From Runella defluvii (GTDB lineage: Bacteria > Bacteroidota > Bacteroidia > Cytophagales > Spirosomataceae): a DNA stretch of 64,000 nt. The stretch is from positions 310,001 to 374,000 of the forward strand of contig NZ_JACIBY010000006.1 of assembly GCF_014195535.1 (NCBI RefSeq), read 5' to 3'. Below the pieces are notes generated by a model that was not told the origin of the DNA, did not search any database, and saw nothing but the letters and a program-made list of their open reading frames with translations. The translations under genes were made by a program, and so were the position numbers. This document shows, piece after piece, positions 53,066-62,910 of the stretch (position 1 is the stretch's first letter; every line of letters starts with the position of its first letter).

Positions 53066-53704
53066 ATGCCAAAGCTTTTTATTTCAAATTCAACGGAATC
53101 TACCCGAATGTTCAAGAGCGACTTGTTGGAAGCTCTTTCCAAAGTACACTACAGTGTTCCGTTATTTATCTTTATTCCCGTTATTTTATTTTTTACTTGG
53201 CAATCTCTCTTTGAAGGCCAAGTAGGTGGGCTGGCTTTTTTAAGCTATTACGCTGGTGGATTGTTTATTTGGACGTTTACGGAGTATTTTCTGCACCGTT
53301 TTGTGTTCCATTTCACGCCTAAAGGGAAATTGATGGAACGTATCCATTTCATTTTCCACGGAGTTCATCACGACTACCCCAACGATGCCAAACGTTTGGT
53401 AATGCCTCCGTCGGTCAGTATCCCGTTGGCAACGGCGTTTTATCTGCTCTTCACTGTTTTTATGACCAAATACGTTGTAGCTGCTTTCTTTGCAGGCTTT
53501 ATTACGGGGTACTTGTTCTATGACATGACACATTACGCTTTACATCATGCCAACTTTAAAGCTGGTTTTTGGAAGAAACTAAAGAAACACCACATGCTGC
53601 ACCACTATGCCGAACCCGATAAAGGATACGGCGTTAGTTCGGAGTTGTGGGATAAGCTTTTTAATTCTGATTTTTCGGAACGAAAACATGTAGAAACAAA
53701 ATAG
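53066..53704 (+). CDS. fatty acid 2-hydroxylase / sterol-desaturase superfamily
   Basis: 212 residues, di-iron membrane hydroxylase. Four membrane segments surround the histidine boxes 'EYFLHRFVFH', 'HFIFHGVHHDYP', 'THYALHHANF' and 'KKHHMLHHY'. The pattern and spacing match FA2H/Scs7-type enzymes that add a 2-hydroxyl to the N-acyl chain of ceramide, which fits the spt-containing cluster well. 'RLVMPP' after the second box is also typical of FA2H. It is the last gene before a strong terminator. Confidence 0.88.
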   Translation: MPKLFISNSTESTRMFKSDLLEALSKVHYSVPLFIFIPVILFFTWQSLFEGQVGGLAFLSYYAGGLFIWTFTEYFLHRFVFHFTPKGKLMERIHFIFHGVHHDYPNDAKRLVMPPSVSIPLATAFYLLFTVFMTKYVVAAFFAGFITGYLFYDMTHYALHHANFKAGFWKKLKKHHMLHHYAEPDKGYGVSSELWDKLFNSDFSERKHVETK

Positions 53705-53720
53705 GAATCTCTTCCAAAGA

Positions 53721-53759
53721 AAAAGCCCTCCCTGAATCGCTCAGAGGAGGGCTTTTTTT
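53721..53759. terminator. strong terminator ending the sphingolipid cluster
   Basis: AAAAGCCCTCC (53721-53731) pairs with GGAGGGCTTTT (53746-53756) followed by TTT; the complementary A-run allows termination from both sides, serving the converging 53796 gene too. Confidence 0.88.
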
Positions 53760-53795
53760 ATAATCTTGATTTTTGGAATCGTATAGCGGCTTGGC

Positions 53796-54224
53796 TTATT
53801 CTTCCGACAAACGAACTGCCGTTGCGTGGCTTTTTGTATCAACATTCACTGGGCTGTCAATCAAAACCGTTGTTTGAGTAAACTCATCTGCGGTAGGCAA
53901 CGCTGCCAACAACTTTGTAAAGTTAATTTTTACCATTGGCAAGCCTGGGTTTTCGTCAACCGTTGGTAAAGAGGCCAACAATTTTGCACCACTGATACGC
54001 GGAGCAGGAGTTTCGATATTTTCATCAGTTACTGGCAATGAAGCAATCAGCATTTGTGGTGTCATTGTTGAAACTGATACGAAAGTGGCAGCATTTGCAT
54101 CTTCAGTTGGCAAAGTAGCCAACAATTGAGATTCAGCTTGGGTGAACTTTCTAGTAGGTTGAGCTTCTGCTACAGTGGTTAAACCTACAAGACTTAATGC
54201 GATGGTTGTGATAAGCGATTTCAT
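53796..54224 (-). CDS. small exported protein with four LPTxDE repeats
   Basis: 142 residues from ATG 54224; the frame extends to a TTG at 54284 without a good signal sequence. Signal peptide 1-22 ending AEAQ. The mature chain has four copies of an 'LLASLPTxDEN' motif (for example 'QLLATLPTEDAN', 'MLIASLPVTDEN', 'KLLASLPTVDEN', 'KLLAALPTADEF') spaced 26-28 residues. I do not recognise the family. It is monocistronic between two terminators. Confidence 0.75.
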   Translation of the reverse strand: MKSLITTIALSLVGLTTVAEAQPTRKFTQAESQLLATLPTEDANAATFVSVSTMTPQMLIASLPVTDENIETPAPRISGAKLLASLPTVDENPGLPMVKINFTKLLAALPTADEFTQTTVLIDSPVNVDTKSHATAVRLSEE

Positions 54225-54511
54225 GGTTTTATTTATTTGTATGTGGCTGTAATTCTGTTTGTGTTTTGCTTTTTGTTGATACAAAGATTGCCTGTTTTTG
54301 CCATTCCTGAAAGTAGTTAATGACGAAGGGTATTTTTCAATGACGAACGACCTAAAATAAATACAAACGGAATTATATTCTGTTGAAAATTCTAAAAACG
54401 CCCATAAAAGGGTTAAAACAGGGTTAAATGGGCCTTAAAACGGGATTAAAACCAAATTTTATTTTACAATAACATATTAAAATAGTACAATTTTATCAAA
54501 CCAACCCAATA
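54225..54511. other. intergenic region without recognised genes
   Basis: AT-rich, about 290 bp. It contains short GGGTTAAA-like words (54412-54450) but no convincing ORF. The near -7 box AATCTTTG (minus strand, near 54281-54288) may belong to the 53796 gene. Confidence 0.5.
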
Positions 54512-54541
54512 AAAAAGCCGTTTCAGTCGAAACGGCTTTTT
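54512..54541 (-). terminator. terminator of the 2234-residue surface-protein gene
   Basis: Perfect 13-bp stem AAAAAGCCGTTTC (54512-54524) and GAAACGGCTTTTT (54529-54541) with a 4-nt loop. On the minus strand it lies 20 bp beyond the gene and is followed by TTATTGGG after the paired T-run. Confidence 0.88.
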
Positions 54542-54560
54542 TACTTATAGCCTACTTTTT

Positions 54561-55750
54561 TTACAGCTTCTTACCCGCCTTCTTGGTCTGCTTGATTGTG
54601 AACGGAATACACAAATCAACTGGACAGCAGTTCGTACCAGCTTCGATGATGACTGGACAACAGCCTTCCGCTGGGCACGTCTGGTTCGTGGCTGTGAAAG
54701 TGTAACTTCCCAAATCGGAGAACAACACCGAATTACCACTCGCTACTGGCGTTGTACCGCCATTCTTGAACCATTGGACATTGGTGTATTTGGCTGGAAT
54801 GCTTACCTCCACTACTTCTCCTGGGCATAGTTTCACTGGCACTGTAAAACACGCACGGTCGATGTCGTCTTCAGTATCATCGTGGTTACAAGGCGTTGAA
54901 TCCACATCTTTCTCGTTGGTCGTGCAAATCTCCGCCGTATTGAAGTGGACGCCTTCTTGCGTTACTTTGATTTGGTAAGTCAACGTCACCGTGTCGCCAT
55001 TGGCTGATATACTACCAATATTCCACTTTATTACATTGCCGCTGATACTCGCACTGCCACGACTCGCCACAAAGCTACCGCTCACAAACTGTACGGTCGT
55101 CGCGATGCTATCCGTCACCGAGACTCCAGTTGCATTCGTCGCTGATTCGTTCCACACTTTGATGGTATAAGTCAACACATCGCCAATCTGAGCAATTTTC
55201 TTACTAATCGACTTAGACAAAGCTAAATCCACTTCTTTCGTGCAATCTTGCGCATTAATCGTCGCTGGGACGCGACTTGTGCTTACTGCCGTTGGGCACG
55301 TTGGGTCTGTGCTACGTGCTTGGGCGTAGAATATCGTATTAGCCGTCACTGTGCCACTTGGTTTGTAATTTAAACCTGTGAACAACACCGCACCACCCGT
55401 TTGTTGGCTGAACCATTCTACCGTTGCCAGTCCTACCACCGTCGCTTTCAACGTTGGGAACGTATCGCCGATACAAACCGTCAAACTTGGTGTCAACAAC
55501 TGTGGCATCGCTGGGTTACAGTTACAATTCACGCCCGCGATAATCGTGTCTGACTTACAAATCGCGCTCAGGCTATCGGTAATAATCACATTCTGACCCG
55601 ATGGAATGCCTGAAACCGTGTAAGGATTACTTCCCGTTAACGTGCCTTTATTCACCTTAATCGTCCCTAACTTGTTAGCCACCGTGAAGGTGAAGCTGTA
55701 GGTTTGGGCGTCGTTAGAACATACAGGCGCCGCTGAACTAATCGACGATT
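54561..55750 (-). repeat. C-terminal module duplicated between the two giant surface proteins (copy 1)
   Basis: Encodes the SprB-like, 'FYAQARSTDPTCPTAVSTSR', DUF11 and Cys-rich tail domains, highly similar in protein and DNA to 61721-62910. Tail residues are identical in both. It indicates duplication or gene conversion of the module. Confidence 0.85.
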
Positions 55751-58700
55751 TGATACAAGGAGCGGGGCAAGTCGGAATAATCACTTTCACCGTATCTTGA
55801 CAACCATTCACCGAGTAAATAAAGTCAAACGACTTGCCTTGAGCGGTGGCGTTAGTGATACTTACCAAACCAGCACTGTTCACCGTCGCGCCCGTTGGAT
55901 TACCCGTCAAAGCTGACCATGTTCCTCCCGTTGGCGCCGCTGATAGTTGTACGCTTGATGGAACATTGCCATTTGAACATACCAACGTCGTGTCTTTACC
56001 TGCGCTTGGTTTGGCATTCACTGTCACCACCACATTCGCCGTGTCTTTACAACCTGCTGCGTTTTGAGCAACCAATACGTAAGTCGTTGTGCCCGTTGGC
56101 TTCACTGAAGTTGGCGTTGCTACTGCTGTTCCGCTTGCCGTGCCGACTGTCCACACTGGACTCAAGTACGTATTGTAATTGGTAATCTTCGTTGTCAAAT
56201 CAACCGACTCGCCTGCGCAAATCGTCGCAGAACCATCGGCAATCACTGGCTTGGCAAGTACAATCACTTGCGCTGTATCTGTACATGTTTGACCGCCTGA
56301 GGTAATTGAATAGACAAACTTATAAGTGCCCGCTGCGTTCAATCCACTGATGTTGCCACTCGCATCTATCGTCGCCGCGCTTGGGTTGGCGGGACTGCCA
56401 ATTGCTGCCCATGTGCCTCCTGCTGTTAATGCCGTCAACTTCGCTGTTTTCGTTGGTTGACAAACATTCGCCGCATCGGCACCTGCATTTGGCTTCACAC
56501 AACCCGCACATGGTGCTACTGTCACGGCAACCGTGTCTTTGCAACCTGCCGTTGTCGTATAAATAAACTGGTACGTGCCTGCTACACTCATACCTGTCAC
56601 GTTGTTGCCCGTAATCGTCGCCGTCGTTGGGGTCGTACCCAATTGCGCCCAACTGCCACCCGTAGGACTTGGTACTAAGGTATAGCTCGTCGCTAAGGTA
56701 TTGTTTGCTGCATTCACGCAAGCTAACGTCGTGTCTTTACCTGCACTTGGTTTTGGATTCACCGTCACCACCACATTCGCCGTATCTTTACAACCTGCTG
56801 CATTTTGGGCAACCAAAACATAGGTCGTTGTGCCCGTTGGTTTCACTGAACTTGGCGTTGCTACTGCTGTGCCACCCGCTGTGCCTATCGTCCACACTGG
56901 ACTCAAGTACGTATTGTAATTCGTAATCTTCGACGTCAAATCAACCGATTCACCTGCACAAATTGTCGCAGAACCATCAGCAATCACTGGCTTGGCAAGT
57001 ACAATCACTTGCGCCGTGTCCGTACACGTTTGGCCACCACTTGTCACCGAATAGACAAACTTATACGTACCTGCTGCATTCAATCCACTGATGTTACCAC
57101 TCGCATCTATCGTCGCTGCGCTTGGGTTCGCTGGGCTGCCGATTGGTGCCCATGTGCCACCTGCTGTCACCGCCGTCAACTTCGCCGTTTTCGTTGGTTG
57201 ACAAACATTCGCCGCATCTGGCCCTGCATTCGGTTTTACACAACCCGCACATGGTGCGACCGTTACAGCTACCGTGTCCTTGCAGCCTGCCGTTGTCGTG
57301 TAGATAAACTGGTACGTGCCTGTTACACTCATGCCTGTTACGTTGTTACCCGTAATCGTCGCCGTCGCTGGCGTTGTACCCAATTGCGTCCATGTGCCTC
57401 CCGATAGACTTGGCACTAGGGTGTAGCTCGTCGCCAAGGTATTTGTCGCTGCATTCACGCAAGCCAACGTCGTGTCTTTACCCGCATTTGGTTTAGCATT
57501 CACCGTCACAACAACATTCGCCGTATCTTTACAACCAGCCGCGTTTTGAGCAACCAATACGTAAGTCGTTGTGCCCGTTGGCTTCACCGCACTTGGCGTT
57601 GCTACTGCTGTGCCGCCCGCTGTACCGACTGTCCAGACTTGGCCTTGGTAACTGTTATAATTAGTAATCTTTGTAGTTAAATCCACTGACTCACCTGCAC
57701 AGATAGTCGCAGAACCGTCGGCAATTGTTGGCTTAGCATTCACTACCAATTGTACATAAGCTGTGTCTGCACACGCCACATCGCCCGTCGTATTTACTAC
57801 TACCGCATAATATTTCGTACCTGCCGTCGCCAACGCTACGCCACTCGGCGTAAACGTCGCGCTCGTCGCGCCGCTCACCGCTGTGCCCAAACTGCTCGTC
57901 GTGTCTGCCAATGGGCCGTACCATTTGTATTCTACGCCTGTACTTGGTGTGACCGTGTAAGCCGTTGCTGTACCACCAGCACATATCGTTTGTGTTTTCG
58001 GCGTAGCTACTGCCACGGGTTTGGTACATAAAATACATTCAAACGTGTAAGTCACTTTCGCACTCGCATACGCTCGTGTACGCTGAATGTAGATTAAATT
58101 ACCGCCACCGCCTGTCAACGCAAGACCAGATAGCGTACTCACTTCTAATGGTACATTTCCCGTCCCAATAAAGGGTGCCAACGCCAACGCTGTGTTGTAG
58201 GTAAAGGTCCCACTTGCCGAATCTGCTATCATCGGATTTAGGTACATATCATCATCGTCAGTCGCATCTCCCGTTGCGTTCGTTACCCAGCGGGCATCCG
58301 TGCGAGGGTCTTTGAAAACCGTCAAATAATCACTCACCCAAGACTCCATTCGACCCAAAGTCGTTGGCGTGGGCGTGGGTGATGGAATACTATCGCCCGC
58401 CCAGCTGCCCGTCGCGGGCACTAAAACTCCCCCTGGCAACGTCGTTTGAGGAATCGCCATCTCCAACGTATTCGTCGCAATATCCGTCGAGTTCAACGTA
58501 AGCGTCGCCTCCGAACTTGCTTTGGCATTGAACGACTGCGATTGCGCGGCCCTGTTCTCAAACACAAATGCTGTTTTGCCTCCTACGGTATATTCCAATT
58601 TCACCGATTGTAAAACACGCGTGCCGCCTTGTTCATCAAACTTTGGTATAATTATCGGCAAGGAGTTCAACTCCGTAATATCCACTTGGGTGCCATATTC

Positions 58701-61265
58701 ATACGTCACTGTGCTTGGCGTGCCCTGCACACAAGTCACGGCGCACGTTCCTGGGTCAGTCACCACCAAAGTCGTCGAGCAGCCCGTTACATTATCCGTA
58801 ATTGTCAAGGTCACATTACCTTTGCCCGAGCTACCCGCTGGCGTGCGTAGAGGTGTATTTAACCCACAATTAATTGCCGTCGCCGCGCTGCCGTTTGACA
58901 ACGTTACTGCCAATGGATTTCCTCCTTGCGTGGCCGTTACCGTCAATTTATTCGTGCTCATCGGTTCGGTGGACACATGAATACTGAACGTCATGTAATC
59001 GTCGGTGCCACTCTCAGGCGTGCCGTTGGCGTGGCAAAGTGCCGTCACCGTTGGTACCGTGATTTTGCTCACATCCAACTGAACATAAGCTGTATCCGCA
59101 CACGCCACATCACCCGTGGTATTCACCACTACCGCATAATATTTCGTTCCAGCCGTCGTCAACGCTGCGCCACTTGGCGTAAATGTCGCATTGGTTGCGC
59201 CACTGATGGCCGTACCTAAACTGCCCGAAGTACTCGTCAGTGGCCCATACCATTTATAGTCCACACCTGTGCTTGGCGTAGCTGTGAAGGCCGTCGCCGT
59301 ACCGCCTACGCAAATCGTTTGTTTTTGTGGGGTGGCTGAGGCTACGGGAAGCGTACAACATACCACTGGCGCAATAGTTATCGTCGTGTCTTTGTAGCAA
59401 TCATTTGAGCCATTAAACAACCTTAAAATATACGTCCCACCCGTATTTGGAATACCCGTTTTTACATTTTTATTGGCGGCGTAAGCTGTGGCTGAAGCAT
59501 ACGCGGGGCCATCGTAAGTTGCTGCCCCTAAGGTACTAATTCCACATTTATCCGTGTTTGTAGCCGACTCAAGGGTGATTACACCGTTGTTGTTGGCAGT
59601 AGGTCCAGTACAAGTTGGATTTGAAGTAGTCAGACTCCCAAATGCAGGAGCAGGAATTACCGTAACGGTCACACAATTACTTGTATCGCTACATTTTTTT
59701 TGTGGAAAGCTACATCCTCCTACGACCGAAGTCACTACCCGATAGTACGTAGTCTGCGAAACAACTGGAGGATCATAGGTACTATTAGTAGCTCCTGCAA
59801 TATCCGTAAAACCTGTAGTGCACGAAGTGGTGCTTTTTTGCCATTGGTAGCTAACCGTCCCACTACCCGTAGCTGGGGTACTTTCCGAAAAAGCAACAGG
59901 ATCCGTACCTGCACACACCGTTTGATTACCAGTTATCACCGATGCAGTTATATTGGCAAAATCAACGTTTACCTCAATAGTAAAATCTCCACACGTTCCT
60001 CCGACATTGGTTAGCGTAAATTTTCCACAGCCATTCAATCCCGTTACAGTAAAACTCAAATCACATTGATTGAATGTCATCCCTACATTGGCTTGGGCGG
60101 CGGTCCAAGTCCCGCCACAAATTGGGGCATTACAAGCTCCAACGATTTGAGAAAGAAAGATTCTATCTCCCACTTTTACATTACAAAGTGTCGTATCAAC
60201 CTTAGTTGACGCATTCACGGGGCAAGCCTCAGAAGCAATTCGGAGAGTTTTAGGATTTTGATTTGGAACATTCCCTGCTGCTGCCCCCATATAGGATAAA
60301 TCAGATGGCTTAATCATTGCAACACAATCGCCATACTGGCCAGCAGCAATATACAATACATCTTTTGCAGGATAATAAAGAATACCACGACCACCTTTAA
60401 ATCCAGATACAGGCGTGGTTGTTTGTTCATCTTTTGTCCAAGCTACTAAATTACCATTAGGGTCATATTTTAATATCCAAGTAAATCCCGTCCAAGTGGT
60501 CCCTTGATGATTAAACCACGGATCTTCAGCTATTACATACATATTACCCGCATCATCGGCAGTAATCCCCCAAAGCCATGCCGACTGAATAGGTAGATTC
60601 GCTGCTGCTACACCTGGCGGCACGTCGTTGGCAGAAACCAATGGAGAGTAACTTGTATGATTAACAAAATCAGCGTCAGTAGGGGTGAATCTGTAGATAG
60701 CTTTCGTACCAGTAGCGCTGGCAAATGCTGGATCAAGGCCTGTCGTTGCATAAAAAGTACCGTTTGGACTAATAAAAAGCCCCCAATCAAGCTGAGTACT
60801 TCCATTGAGAGTTACGTATCCTTGAGCAGAACCATCACAAAGGGCATAGCGACGGATACGGTTATCGCTCGAAGAGTTTACAAATAAATACCCATCTTTA
60901 GAGACGATATTAAAACCAGCATCATTGATAAAATTTAGGTTGACTAAAGTACCCTCGCAGGTAATTTTAGCAATTGGGCCAGTATCTGAATTTGCACCGA
61001 TATAAAGATTACCATTCAAATCTTGTCCCAATCCGTGTGGAGATCCTAATCCACCACCTTGTGGAAACCAAGGCATATTCCCTAAGCCATTCGGAACTTC
61101 TGTCAGCGTACCTCCCGTCCCAATTTTAAGCTTATGAACAAAACCCTGTGTTTGATAATCCTGGGGATCATTCAAATAAATAAAATCTGTGACTTTGCAC
61201 GTTTGTGCACTAAGAAGCCTGCTAAAAAGCAACGAGGCAATAAGTAGGGTAGCTAACTTTTTCAT
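54561..61265 (-). CDS. 2234-aa Ig/DUF11 repeat surface protein
   Basis: A signal peptide (1-20) leads to an NHL/beta-propeller-like N-terminal region (about 25-340, 'GQDLNGNLYIGANSDTGP', 'GITADDAGNMYVIAEDP'). Then follow many Ig-like, Thr/Ala/Gly-rich domains with conserved cysteines (about 350-2000), including a 247-residue block in two and a half copies (1178-1790). A DUF11-type domain ('IGDVLTYTIKVWNESATNAT', about 2015-2100) and a Cys-rich end close the protein, which finishes with CIPFTIKQTKKAGKKL. No standard type IX secretion C-terminal domain is evident. It is probably an adhesin or matrix protein; the partial gene next to it shares the last 390 residues. Confidence 0.9.
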   Translation of the reverse strand: MKKLATLLIASLLFSRLLSAQTCKVTDFIYLNDPQDYQTQGFVHKLKIGTGGTLTEVPNGLGNMPWFPQGGGLGSPHGLGQDLNGNLYIGANSDTGPIAKITCEGTLVNLNFINDAGFNIVSKDGYLFVNSSSDNRIRRYALCDGSAQGYVTLNGSTQLDWGLFISPNGTFYATTGLDPAFASATGTKAIYRFTPTDADFVNHTSYSPLVSANDVPPGVAAANLPIQSAWLWGITADDAGNMYVIAEDPWFNHQGTTWTGFTWILKYDPNGNLVAWTKDEQTTTPVSGFKGGRGILYYPAKDVLYIAAGQYGDCVAMIKPSDLSYMGAAAGNVPNQNPKTLRIASEACPVNASTKVDTTLCNVKVGDRIFLSQIVGACNAPICGGTWTAAQANVGMTFNQCDLSFTVTGLNGCGKFTLTNVGGTCGDFTIEVNVDFANITASVITGNQTVCAGTDPVAFSESTPATGSGTVSYQWQKSTTSCTTGFTDIAGATNSTYDPPVVSQTTYYRVVTSVVGGCSFPQKKCSDTSNCVTVTVIPAPAFGSLTTSNPTCTGPTANNNGVITLESATNTDKCGISTLGAATYDGPAYASATAYAANKNVKTGIPNTGGTYILRLFNGSNDCYKDTTITIAPVVCCTLPVASATPQKQTICVGGTATAFTATPSTGVDYKWYGPLTSTSGSLGTAISGATNATFTPSGAALTTAGTKYYAVVVNTTGDVACADTAYVQLDVSKITVPTVTALCHANGTPESGTDDYMTFSIHVSTEPMSTNKLTVTATQGGNPLAVTLSNGSAATAINCGLNTPLRTPAGSSGKGNVTLTITDNVTGCSTTLVVTDPGTCAVTCVQGTPSTVTYEYGTQVDITELNSLPIIIPKFDEQGGTRVLQSVKLEYTVGGKTAFVFENRAAQSQSFNAKASSEATLTLNSTDIATNTLEMAIPQTTLPGGVLVPATGSWAGDSIPSPTPTPTTLGRMESWVSDYLTVFKDPRTDARWVTNATGDATDDDDMYLNPMIADSASGTFTYNTALALAPFIGTGNVPLEVSTLSGLALTGGGGNLIYIQRTRAYASAKVTYTFECILCTKPVAVATPKTQTICAGGTATAYTVTPSTGVEYKWYGPLADTTSSLGTAVSGATSATFTPSGVALATAGTKYYAVVVNTTGDVACADTAYVQLVVNAKPTIADGSATICAGESVDLTTKITNYNSYQGQVWTVGTAGGTAVATPSAVKPTGTTTYVLVAQNAAGCKDTANVVVTVNAKPNAGKDTTLACVNAATNTLATSYTLVPSLSGGTWTQLGTTPATATITGNNVTGMSVTGTYQFIYTTTAGCKDTVAVTVAPCAGCVKPNAGPDAANVCQPTKTAKLTAVTAGGTWAPIGSPANPSAATIDASGNISGLNAAGTYKFVYSVTSGGQTCTDTAQVIVLAKPVIADGSATICAGESVDLTSKITNYNTYLSPVWTIGTAGGTAVATPSSVKPTGTTTYVLVAQNAAGCKDTANVVVTVNPKPSAGKDTTLACVNAANNTLATSYTLVPSPTGGSWAQLGTTPTTATITGNNVTGMSVAGTYQFIYTTTAGCKDTVAVTVAPCAGCVKPNAGADAANVCQPTKTAKLTALTAGGTWAAIGSPANPSAATIDASGNISGLNAAGTYKFVYSITSGGQTCTDTAQVIVLAKPVIADGSATICAGESVDLTTKITNYNTYLSPVWTVGTASGTAVATPTSVKPTGTTTYVLVAQNAAGCKDTANVVVTVNAKPSAGKDTTLVCSNGNVPSSVQLSAAPTGGTWSALTGNPTGATVNSAGLVSITNATAQGKSFDFIYSVNGCQDTVKVIIPTCPAPCIKSSISSAAPVCSNDAQTYSFTFTVANKLGTIKVNKGTLTGSNPYTVSGIPSGQNVIITDSLSAICKSDTIIAGVNCNCNPAMPQLLTPSLTVCIGDTFPTLKATVVGLATVEWFSQQTGGAVLFTGLNYKPSGTVTANTIFYAQARSTDPTCPTAVSTSRVPATINAQDCTKEVDLALSKSISKKIAQIGDVLTYTIKVWNESATNATGVSVTDSIATTVQFVSGSFVASRGSASISGNVIKWNIGSISANGDTVTLTYQIKVTQEGVHFNTAEICTTNEKDVDSTPCNHDDTEDDIDRACFTVPVKLCPGEVVEVSIPAKYTNVQWFKNGGTTPVASGNSVLFSDLGSYTFTATNQTCPAEGCCPVIIEAGTNCCPVDLCIPFTIKQTKKAGKKL
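55990..57734 (-). repeat. 741-bp tandem repeat inside the giant surface-protein gene
   Basis: The motif KP.IADGSATICAGESVDLT starts at codons 57734, 56993 and 56252 (first base on the minus strand), exactly 741 bp apart each time. Two full units of 247 codons and a shorter third part are near-identical in DNA. Each unit carries three Ig-like domains. Confidence 0.9.
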
Positions 61266-61662
61266 AAATTATTTCTTATCAAAAAACGTATTGAAATAAA
61301 GGACAAATACTATTTGCAGGCTTCTAACCATTTATTTGCCCTGACATATTCATGGTATGAAATCACAATAACCCACCATCTCGAACTGCTTAAAAAATAT
61401 TCTGTAATAAGAAAATCATATCCTTTCCTATCAAAGCAGCTTATTTTTAATAGTCATACTCTGGTATAAACAATCCAACTTTTTTTCCAAAACACGCCCT
61501 TTTACTCCCTAAAAAATCCCCCAAAAAACATGCCAAGTAGAATAAAAATAACCCATATACTTTTTTTTTATACTTAATCACAGATTTGAGCTAAAAAATA
61601 GCAATTCTATCTCTCCGTCCTAAAAAGGCATCTTTCCCCACAAAAATCGCACCAAATAAAAA
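61266..61662. other. intergenic region without recognised genes
   Basis: About 400 bp, AT-rich, between the two giant same-strand genes. I see no ORF, repeat or clear promoter; TATTTGTC-like words near 61299-61315 (minus) may be part of the promoter of the 2234-residue gene. Confidence 0.5.
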
Positions 61663-61700
61663 AAGAGAAGGGATGATGCCGTAGCACCACCCCTTCTCTT
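61663..61700 (-). terminator. terminator of the partial giant surface-protein gene
   Basis: AAGAGAAGGG (61663-61672) pairs with CCCTTCTCTT (61691-61700), and on the minus strand TTTTTATTTGG follows. A typical intrinsic terminator 21 bp beyond the gene. Confidence 0.85.
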
Positions 61701-61720
61701 AGTATTCTTAACTACAACTA

Positions 61721-62910
61721 TTACAGCTTCTTACCCGCCTTCTTGGTTTGCTTAATCGTGAACGGAATACACAAATCAACTGGGCAGCAGTTTTCACCTG
61801 GTACGATGATGATTGGGCAACAACCTTCCGCTGGACACGTATTGTTGGTGGCAGTAAAGGTATAGCTACCTACATCTTTCAATAATACTGAATTGCCACT
61901 TGCTACTGGTGTTGTGCCTCCATCTTTAAACCATTGTACGTTGGTGTATTTGGCTGGAATGCTTACCTCAATTTGCTCGGTTGGACAAAGCTTAATCGGT
62001 ACTGTAAAGCATTGACGATCGATGTCATCTTCTTCTTCGTTGTTATTACAAGGTGTTGAATCGACATCGCCTTCGTTGGCAGCACAAATTTGAGCAGTAT
62101 TGTAGTGAATACCTTCTTGGATTGCCTTGATGCGATACGTCAATGTAACTGTGTCTCCACTGGCAGCAATGTTTCCGATATTCCACGTAATCACGCTTCC
62201 AGTAATGCTTGCCGTTCCACGACTCGATACAAAACTTCCCGCAATAAACTGAACTGAAGTTGCTATTGAATCAGTCACCGATACACCTGAGGCGTTGTTG
62301 GCTGACTCGTTCCATACTTTAATGGTATAAGTAAGCGTATCGCCGATTTGTACCACTTTCTTGTTAATCAACTTCTTCAATGCCAAATCAATTTCACAGT
62401 CTTGGGCATTGATTGTTGCAGGTACACGGCTTGTACTCACCGCCGTCGGACACGTTGGGTCGGTACTACGGGCCTGTGCATAGAATACGGTATTGGCCGT
62501 CACTACGCCGCTTGGTTTGTAGTTTAAGCCCGTTGCTAACGCCGTTCCGCCTGTTTGTTGGCTAAACCATTCTACCGTTGCCAAACCTACAACGGTTGCT
62601 TTCAAGGTTGGGAATGTATCACCTTTACAAACTGTCAAGCTTGGTGCCAACAAGATTGGTACAGGAGGATTACAGTTACAGTTAGGCCCTGTGATAATCG
62701 TGTCTTGGACGCAAATGGCACTCAACGTATCCACAATCCGCACGCTCGCTCCCGAAGGAATACCCGTGACGGTATATGGATTATTTCCACTCAATACGCC
62801 TTTATCTACTTTGATTGCGCCGTTTTTGCCCGTTACACTAAAGGTTAAACTGTACGTCTGAACATCCGCCGAACACACAGGCGCTCCCGTCAAAGTAAAG
62901 CTTGTTGTGA
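61721..62910 (-). repeat. C-terminal module duplicated between the two giant surface proteins (copy 2)
   Basis: Counterpart of 54561-55750. The domain order and the tail are the same, with mostly third-position base differences. Confidence 0.85.

Noticed and set aside
56009-57407. Plus-strand ORFs rich in Arg/Cys opposite the giant protein
   Set aside because: They recur with the 741-bp repeat because they are its antisense frames.
54561-61265. Type IX secretion C-terminal domain on the giant protein
   Set aside because: The tail is a basic CIPFTIKQTKKAGKKL and lacks the usual strand pattern or the gliding-motility-type C-terminal motif.
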